Assembly (NCBI GenBank): GCA_947307175.1
Contig: CAMZIK010000006.1
Location: 1 to 50,228 of the forward strand
Length of the DNA: 50,228 bases
DNA from: an uncultured Clostridia bacterium
GTDB lineage: Bacteria; Bacillota; Clostridia; Oscillospirales; Ruminococcaceae
Direction: 5' to 3'
The notes beneath the pieces are model-generated. The model was given only the letters and a program-made list of their open reading frames with translations. It searched no databases and had not been told where the DNA came from. The translations under genes and the position numbers were made by a program. Shown here piece by piece: positions 44,976-50,228 of the stretch (the first letter of the stretch is position 1; the number at the start of each line of letters is the position of its first letter).

Positions 44976-45222
44976 GGACTTTCTTCGAGTCCTCATACTA
45001 ATTTTCAGCCAATAGGGACTTTATATCCCTATTGGCTGAAAATCAATTAGAGGTTTCTGAAAAGGGGTTAACCGCCCTTATGGGCGGTTGCGAGAATATC
45101 CAAAGGATATTCTCGGAGGGGAACAGAGTAACCGTTACCACGGTTACTCTCAAAAACGGCGCAGCCGTTTTTAGCTTCAATCCAAAAGGGTTTCCCCCAA
45201 TAATACTCCCAAAGGATTTCCC
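44976..45222. repeat. Array of six consecutive hairpins (non-coding, interspersed-element-like)
   Basis: Stems at 44976-44992, 45001-45043 (18-bp perfect), 45070-45089, 45091-45115 (11-bp), 45125-45150 (11-bp), 45152-45172 (9-bp). Confidence 0.8.
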
Positions 45223-45226
45223 ATAG

Positions 45227-46117
45227 CTACATTCCGAGCTTGACTGTTACGATAAAGTCTTCGCCCTGGAGTGTGGCACTTATCGTGCCGCCGAGTATCT
45301 CGATGAACTGTTTAGCGATAGCCATACCAAGACCTGTGCTTCCTGCGGTGCGAGAAGCGTCGGTGGTGTAGAACTCATCGAAAACATGGCTCGGGTCGAG
45401 GTTCTTGTCGAGCGTGTTGTTCTTGAACGTAACTATTCTCTCATGCGCATTGACATCAATAAAAAGCGTCTCTCTGCCGTGCTTCATAGCGTTGTTTGTC
45501 AGGTTGTCAAACACACGCATCAGCATATCCTTGTTTGAAAGGATAGGCACGTTAGATTTGTCGCAGTTAAGCTCAATGCGCCTGCCTCTGTCGTTGTAGT
45601 CGTCGTAGTAGTGCGATACCGACTCCTCGATAACGCCGATAAGATTTAGCTGTGAAAGCTCAGGCTGTTTGCCTTCGGAAATGACCTTGTAGAACTCAAA
45701 GAACTGCTCAATAAGCTCTTCAAGCCTGCAAAGCTTTCTCTCCGTCGTCTCAAGCTCTCTCGCACGTTCAGCCTCGTCCGTGTTTTCATACTGAGCAAGC
45801 CTTACATATCCAAGCGCAGACGTCAGAGGCGTGCGAAGATCGTGAGAGATGTTTGTCATCATCTGTTCAAGGTCGTGGCTTTTGCGGTTGTAGATTATCC
45901 GTTCATCACGTATCATCTTCAGCAGCGAGTTTATCTCGTTTATAAGCGCACTGTCTGCAAGCCCTAACTCCTGGTTTACAAGATTGTTCGTGTCCTCTTC
46001 CTTTATCCTCTGTATCTGTTCGACAGTGTTCATGCTGCCGATCTTGACCTGTATCAGAATGATAATTAGAATAAAGGACAGTACACCAAGCAGTATCACT
46101 GCAATAAGCATATGCAC
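45227..46117 (-). CDS. Sensor histidine kinase
   Basis: MMTNISHDLRTPLTSALGYVRLAQ, DNLTNNAMKHG, GSTGLGMAIAKQF. Confidence 0.96.
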   Translation of the reverse strand: MHMLIAVILLGVLSFILIIILIQVKIGSMNTVEQIQRIKEEDTNNLVNQELGLADSALINEINSLLKMIRDERIIYNRKSHDLEQMMTNISHDLRTPLTSALGYVRLAQYENTDEAERARELETTERKLCRLEELIEQFFEFYKVISEGKQPELSQLNLIGVIEESVSHYYDDYNDRGRRIELNCDKSNVPILSNKDMLMRVFDNLTNNAMKHGRETLFIDVNAHERIVTFKNNTLDKNLDPSHVFDEFYTTDASRTAGSTGLGMAIAKQFIEILGGTISATLQGEDFIVTVKLGM

Positions 46118-46645
46118 TCACTCCCTTAAAATGATTTTTTCCTCAGCCCTTTTCCTGCTGAAAACTATCCGCAGGACTATAACGCCTATCGGGAACAGAA
46201 GCAGCAGCGGCAGCCATATAAGCGCCAGCGGCGTACCCCATATTTTCATCGCCTTGGGTCTTTGGGTAATGATACAGTAAGTCCACACCGTAAAGTATAT
46301 CGAAATAATGATGTTCTGGGCATCAATGACGAACAGCACAAACTGCTGCATAACGCTGTGGCCTTTTTCTGTGACCTTTTTGCTCGGCTTGACACGCCTT
46401 ACAAATATGCCGCATAAGCTCAATAGCCCGATAAGACCAAATCCCGCAACGAACGGATATATCCCGAATATCTTGTTGTCGATAACGTCGAAAATGCTTT
46501 CCGTGAATGTTTCGTTCGGCCCGAAATGAATACCCATTTTGTCGGGCAGGCTGTCGTATCTGATGATGAACCATACCAGCCCTATCGCAAGCGGCACAAG
46601 ACATAATGCGAGTATAATAAGATGCGTCCTTTTTAATGCTTTCAT
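46118..46645 (-). CDS. DUF1648 domain-containing membrane protein (SdpI-like)
   Basis: IRYDSLPDKMGIHFGPN motif of DUF1648; 4-5 TM segments. Confidence 0.8.
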   Translation of the reverse strand: MKALKRTHLIILALCLVPLAIGLVWFIIRYDSLPDKMGIHFGPNETFTESIFDVIDNKIFGIYPFVAGFGLIGLLSLCGIFVRRVKPSKKVTEKGHSVMQQFVLFVIDAQNIIISIYFTVWTYCIITQRPKAMKIWGTPLALIWLPLLLLFPIGVIVLRIVFSRKRAEEKIILRE

Positions 46646-46665
46646 TTTCTCCCCCTAAGTTCAGG

Positions 46666-47442
46666 TCATTCTTTTATAGTTTCCGTGCAGTTGAAAAGCT
46701 TTATTCCTGCTATGAATGCAGCAGCAGCGATAATAATACTTATCAGAGCGACCATAAGATGAAAACTCGTGCTGCGTGAAGCTGCGATGTACTGATAAAG
46801 GTTTGTGAAATCATAGTTCACAAGGTATCTTTCCGCAAAGCCTCTTGTCTTTTTTATCTCCAGGAAAATACCGATAGTTATCGTGCAGACAGACGGAACA
46901 AGTATTATGATCGTGTTGAATATCGCAGGCTTCCTTATCAGGAAAGCCATCAGCACGAATACCGAAATGACCGCAATGAAAGTCGGCAGCTGCCATAAGA
47001 GTACCGAAAACACCTCTGCGGCAGGTGTTGCCTTGTCTGAGCCGTAAACCAGTCTGCGCACCAGATAATAAGCCGTATTTCCCAGGAAGAAATAAAATAT
47101 GCTGACGATCTGTACGGCAATAAACTTGAATACATAATATTTTGTCTTTGTCGTTACCGATGAAAGCGTGTTTTTTATTGTCCCGTTGCTGAAATCTGTA
47201 AGCAGTATGATCGACACAGGGAAGATCATCAGAAAATAGTAGTTTGCGTTGCAGCCTATCATTCTCATGTCTGTCTTGAATGTCTCGTCGAAATACCTTG
47301 ACGGGTCATATCCTGCGCTTATGACTGCAAAGCTGTCCGTGAAGATAGCACTTGCATATAAAACAAACATTACCGCAAGACAGATATACGTTCCCTTTGA
47401 TCTGACCAGACGGTACAGATCAGCCTTTGCCATGTTTAGCAT
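46666..47442 (-). CDS. ABC-2-type transporter permease
   Basis: ADLYRLVRSKGTYICLAVMFVLY; FSNGTIKNTLSSVTTKTKYYVFKFIA; six TM segments. Confidence 0.85.
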   Translation of the reverse strand: MLNMAKADLYRLVRSKGTYICLAVMFVLYASAIFTDSFAVISAGYDPSRYFDETFKTDMRMIGCNANYYFLMIFPVSIILLTDFSNGTIKNTLSSVTTKTKYYVFKFIAVQIVSIFYFFLGNTAYYLVRRLVYGSDKATPAAEVFSVLLWQLPTFIAVISVFVLMAFLIRKPAIFNTIIILVPSVCTITIGIFLEIKKTRGFAERYLVNYDFTNLYQYIAASRSTSFHLMVALISIIIAAAAFIAGIKLFNCTETIKE

Positions 47443-47455
47443 GATCCATACCTCC

Positions 47456-48367
47456 TTAATTAGAACTTATAAGCTTCTTGAAGTAGTCCTCAAGGCTCAG
47501 TCCCGATTCAAATATCGCACCCACACCAACGCCGTTCTCTACCAGCGTTTTGGTTATACGAATAGGATCTATCCCTGTCTGAGTGATCTTGACTTCTTCT
47601 CTGTCCGAAACCTGATATTCCGTGATGCCAAGCTTATCTTCCAGCAGCGTTACCGCCCTGTTCACATCGTCTGTGCGAAGGACAGTGCAAAGGCTGCACT
47701 CTGCATCAAGCTCATCTTTTGTAATATCCTTTATGACCTTGCCTTTGTCTATTATCAGGAATCTGTTCGCAATAGCGTAAAGCTCCGAAAGGATATGGCT
47801 TGAGATCATCAGCGTGACTTCTTTTTCACGGTTGAGCCTGAAGAAAGTGTCTCTCAGCTCGCTCACAGCGATAGGGTCAATGCCGTTGATCGGCTCATCG
47901 AGTATTACCAGGTCAGGATTGTCCAGCATCGCAAAAGCAATTCCCAGCCTCTGCTTCATACCCATCGAGAACTCCTTGAATTTCTTTTTGCCCGTGTCCG
48001 TCAGCGCAATAGTCTCAAGCACTCTGTCTATCTGAGACAGATCCGTGATACCTTTTTGTATGCAGTAGTATCTGAGGTTCTGCTTTGCAGTCATGTTCCT
48101 GAAAAACGCAGGTTCTTCAATAAGGCAGCCTATCCGCCGTCTCTGCTTGCGAAGGTCATCACCCGTCTTTGAAAAGACCGAGTATTCTCCGCTCGTGCTG
48201 GAAGAAAGCCCCGAAAGTATCTTCAGAAGCGTGGTCTTTCCTGCGCCATTTCTGCCGATAAGCCCGAAAATATCACCCTTGTATACTGTGATGTTGACGT
48301 TGTCCAGCGCAGTCATGCCGTTATATTTTTTTGTAAGATTATTAGCAGTAAGAATAGTTTCGTGCAT
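47456..48367 (-). CDS. ABC transporter ATP-binding protein
   Basis: GRNGAGKTTLLKIL, FSMGMKQRLGIAFAML, LVILDEPINGIDP. Confidence 0.96.
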   Translation of the reverse strand: MHETILTANNLTKKYNGMTALDNVNITVYKGDIFGLIGRNGAGKTTLLKILSGLSSSTSGEYSVFSKTGDDLRKQRRRIGCLIEEPAFFRNMTAKQNLRYYCIQKGITDLSQIDRVLETIALTDTGKKKFKEFSMGMKQRLGIAFAMLDNPDLVILDEPINGIDPIAVSELRDTFFRLNREKEVTLMISSHILSELYAIANRFLIIDKGKVIKDITKDELDAECSLCTVLRTDDVNRAVTLLEDKLGITEYQVSDREEVKITQTGIDPIRITKTLVENGVGVGAIFESGLSLEDYFKKLISSN

Positions 48368-48394
48368 ATAGTCTTCTCCCTTGTTCGTTTCCTT

Positions 48395-48456
48395 ATTTCA
48401 GATAATATCAGAAATATCTGAAATAACACTTAAAACAAGTCTTAATTTTTGCTTAA
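48395..48456 (-). promoter_or_regulatory. Putative RR-controlled regulatory region upstream of ABC operon
   Basis: Three CTTAA motifs on + strand at 48429, 48441, 48452 (12/11-bp periodicity) plus a 10-bp-arm dyad ATTTCAGATA..TATCTGAAAT (48395-48424). Confidence 0.5.
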
Positions 48457-48457
48457 A

Positions 48458-49141
48458 TTATTTTTTCAGCCTGTATCCGATGCCCCATACAGTCTCGATG
48501 TACTCAGTATCAGGGTCGCATTCCTTGAGCTTTTTGCGCAGCTTGCTTATGTGAACGTTGAGCGTGTTGTCGTCCGCCGAGTTCTCATAGTCCCATACCG
48601 TGTCGTAGATCATGCTCTTCGTGCAGGTCCTGTTGTGGTTCTTGACCAGCAGCTCCAGCAGCAGGAATTCATGCTTTGAAAGATCCAGAGCTGTCTCGTT
48701 GCATGAAGCGTGGAAATTATCAGGGTCAAGCGTTATCTTCTTGTATGTCAGCACCCTCGAAGCAGGCTTTGCAGCATCGCCCGACGAAGTCCTCAGCCTT
48801 ACCGTTATTCTTGCAATAAGCTCATCGTTGTCAAACGGCTTTGTGATGTAGTCGTCAGCTCCCAGCGAGAACAGATCGACTTTTTTCGAGGTGTCATGTA
48901 TAGCGCTCATAACTATGATAGGGACGTTCTTTTTCTTTTTCAGTTCGCCTATTATCTCATCTCCGCTGCGCCCCGGAAGCATAAGATCCAGCAGTATCAG
49001 ATCGATGCTGTCACCGTGTACAAGCACACCTTCCGTGCCCGAAAAGGCGGAAACGGTCTGGAAACCGTTTGTCCGCAAAAGCGTGCGAAGCATAGAGTTT
49101 ATCTCGTTGTCGTCCTCTATGATAAGAATAGTCTTTGACAT
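48458..49141 (-). CDS. OmpR/PhoB-family response regulator
   Basis: TILIIEDDNEINSMLRTLLRTNG, LILLDLMLPGRSG, VSKLRKKL..WGIGYRL; GGAGGG RBS before ATGTCAAAG. Confidence 0.96.
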   Translation of the reverse strand: MSKTILIIEDDNEINSMLRTLLRTNGFQTVSAFSGTEGVLVHGDSIDLILLDLMLPGRSGDEIIGELKKKKNVPIIVMSAIHDTSKKVDLFSLGADDYITKPFDNDELIARITVRLRTSSGDAAKPASRVLTYKKITLDPDNFHASCNETALDLSKHEFLLLELLVKNHNRTCTKSMIYDTVWDYENSADDNTLNVHISKLRKKLKECDPDTEYIETVWGIGYRLKK

Positions 49142-49237
49142 AGCTTTATCCCTCCACATATACCGAGTATTCTTAAAACGATTATAGCATATTTTTTACC
49201 GTTTTTCAACGCCTTGACAAAAATCTTTTTCCTCGTA

Positions 49238-49266
49238 TTGCAACATAAGCAGAAATATGATATAAT
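49238..49266 (+). promoter_or_regulatory. Sigma-A-type promoter of bcp
   Basis: TTGCAA-N17-TATAAT. Confidence 0.65.
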
Positions 49267-49302
49267 GTATCTGTACAAAATAATCATAAAGGAGGAAAAA
49301 CA

Positions 49303-49761
49303 ATGCTCGAAGCAGGAAACAAAGCTCCCGATTTCACCCTGCCTGATAAGGACGGAAGGGAAGTGTCGCTGAGCGATCTTAAAGGCAAAAAAGTCGTTCT
49401 CTATTTTTACCCCAGGGATAATACTCCGGGCTGTTCAAGACAGGCGTGCGCCTTTGCCGCAGCATATAATGACTTCAAAAAGCTTGATGTTCAGGTCATC
49501 GGCGTCAGCAAGGACAGCATAGCCTCGCACGTAAAATTTGCAGAAAAGTATTCTCTGCCTTTTGTTTTGCTTTCAGATACCGAAAGAAAAGCAATAGAAG
49601 CCTACGGCGTCTGGCAGGAGAAAAAGAACTACGGAAAAGTCTCAATGGGCGTAGTCAGAACAACGTTCATTATCGACGAAAACGGCAATATCGAAAAGGT
49701 GATGCCAAAGGTCAAACCCGATACCAATGCAGCAGAAATACTCAGCTATCTTAAAGGCTGA
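49303..49761 (+). CDS. bcp: Thioredoxin-dependent thiol peroxidase (Bcp/PrxQ peroxiredoxin)
   Basis: [52 protein letters not shown]. Confidence 0.96.
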   Translation: MLEAGNKAPDFTLPDKDGREVSLSDLKGKKVVLYFYPRDNTPGCSRQACAFAAAYNDFKKLDVQVIGVSKDSIASHVKFAEKYSLPFVLLSDTERKAIEAYGVWQEKKNYGKVSMGVVRTTFIIDENGNIEKVMPKVKPDTNAAEILSYLKG

Positions 49762-49782
49762 AAAGTTTAAGGAGGAAAAACA

Positions 49783-50124
49783 ATGCCATTTATCAATGTC
49801 AAAACAAACGTACCTGCACCGCAGGAAAAAAAGGAGAGCATCAAATCAGCTCTCGGAAAAGCTATCACAGCGATCCCTGGAAAGTCTGAAGGCTGGCTCA
49901 TGGTCGGAATGGAAGCCGAGTATGACCTCTGGTTCAAAGGAAGTGACGATCCTGCAGCAATGGTAGAGGTAAGCGTCTATGGCGGCGCCTCAGCCAGCGC
50001 ATACAGTAACCTTACAGCCAAAGTTACCGATATACTCAATAGCGAGCTGGGAATCTCACCCGACCGTATCTATGTCAAGTATTTTGAAACATCGAACTGG
50101 GGCTGGAACGGTTCAAACTTCTGA
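49783..50124 (+). CDS. MIF (macrophage migration inhibitory factor)/phenylpyruvate tautomerase-like protein
   Basis: MPFINVKTNVPAP with N-terminal Pro after Met; C-terminal ISPDRIYVKYFETSNWGWNGSNF resembles MIF ...NVGWNNSTF. Confidence 0.9.
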   Translation: MPFINVKTNVPAPQEKKESIKSALGKAITAIPGKSEGWLMVGMEAEYDLWFKGSDDPAAMVEVSVYGGASASAYSNLTAKVTDILNSELGISPDRIYVKYFETSNWGWNGSNF

Positions 50125-50137
50125 TAGAATCAAAAGA

Positions 50138-50228
50138 ATAAATCAGAATTTAGCGGAGCGAAGCTCCGCTTGATTGGGGGCTTTCCGATCGCCCCCAAAC
50201 CCCTTCGGGATCACATCTAATAAATTGA
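50138..50228 (+). repeat. Second (window-truncated) copy of the interspersed hairpin element
   Basis: ATAAATCAGAATTTA identical to the 11632 element end; AGCGGAGCgaaGCTCCGCT; TTGGGGGCtttccgatcGCCCCCAA; CCCCTTCGGG in the same order as 11632-11820. Confidence 0.75.

Noticed and set aside
44325-44996. 223-aa minus-strand ORF opposite the DUF4236 gene and rubrerythrin 3' end
   Set aside because: The hydrophobic VVFFLVVEVF run is the reverse complement of the Lys/Thr-rich tail; shadow ORF.
45032-45226. 64-aa ORF in the hairpin array
   Set aside because: It runs straight through consecutive perfect hairpins; the structure explains the sequence better than a protein does, and there is no RBS.

Overview
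This window looks like a chromosomal segment of a low/medium-GC gut Firmicute. Ruminococcus/Oscillospiraceae is likely, but that is inferred from gene style, not from a search. I saw no rRNA, tRNA, CRISPR array, transposase or phage module.

Left part (1-25.3 kb):
- a partial FN3/C39-peptidase surface protein
- an MBL hydrolase, MscL, and a TetR-controlled GPH transporter/GH36 alpha-galactosidase locus with a divergent GT-B-like protein
- lipoproteins, an XRE regulator and a soluble C39-like protein
- an RR-HK-ABC (FtsX-type) module
- two paralogous lipoproteins
- a GntR-ABC module
- a GAF-GGDEF protein and a second MBL hydrolase

Centre (25.6-39.4 kb): the main candidate for an undescribed system. 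It is a probable four-gene operon with three small membrane-anchored, TasA/SipW-substrate-like proteins followed by a 3.46-kaa secreted beta-solenoid-like giant protein. It has one good promoter upstream and a strong terminator downstream.

Right part (39.5-50.2 kb):
- a BspA-LRR / Cys-repeat / CWB2 surface protein
- rubrerythrin and a DUF4236 protein
- an HK-DUF1648-ABC-RR module
- a Bcp peroxiredoxin and a MIF-like protein

Non-coding structures that stand out:
- a perfect parS-like palindrome at 17325-17346
- a 15-bp-TIR hairpin-rich element at 11632-12107, with a second partial copy at 50138-end
- an array of six consecutive hairpins at 44976-45172
- two near-identical, identically spaced response-regulator-type direct-repeat promoters at about 2.65 kb and 15.35 kb

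All assignments come from reading the sequence only; no database search was run.
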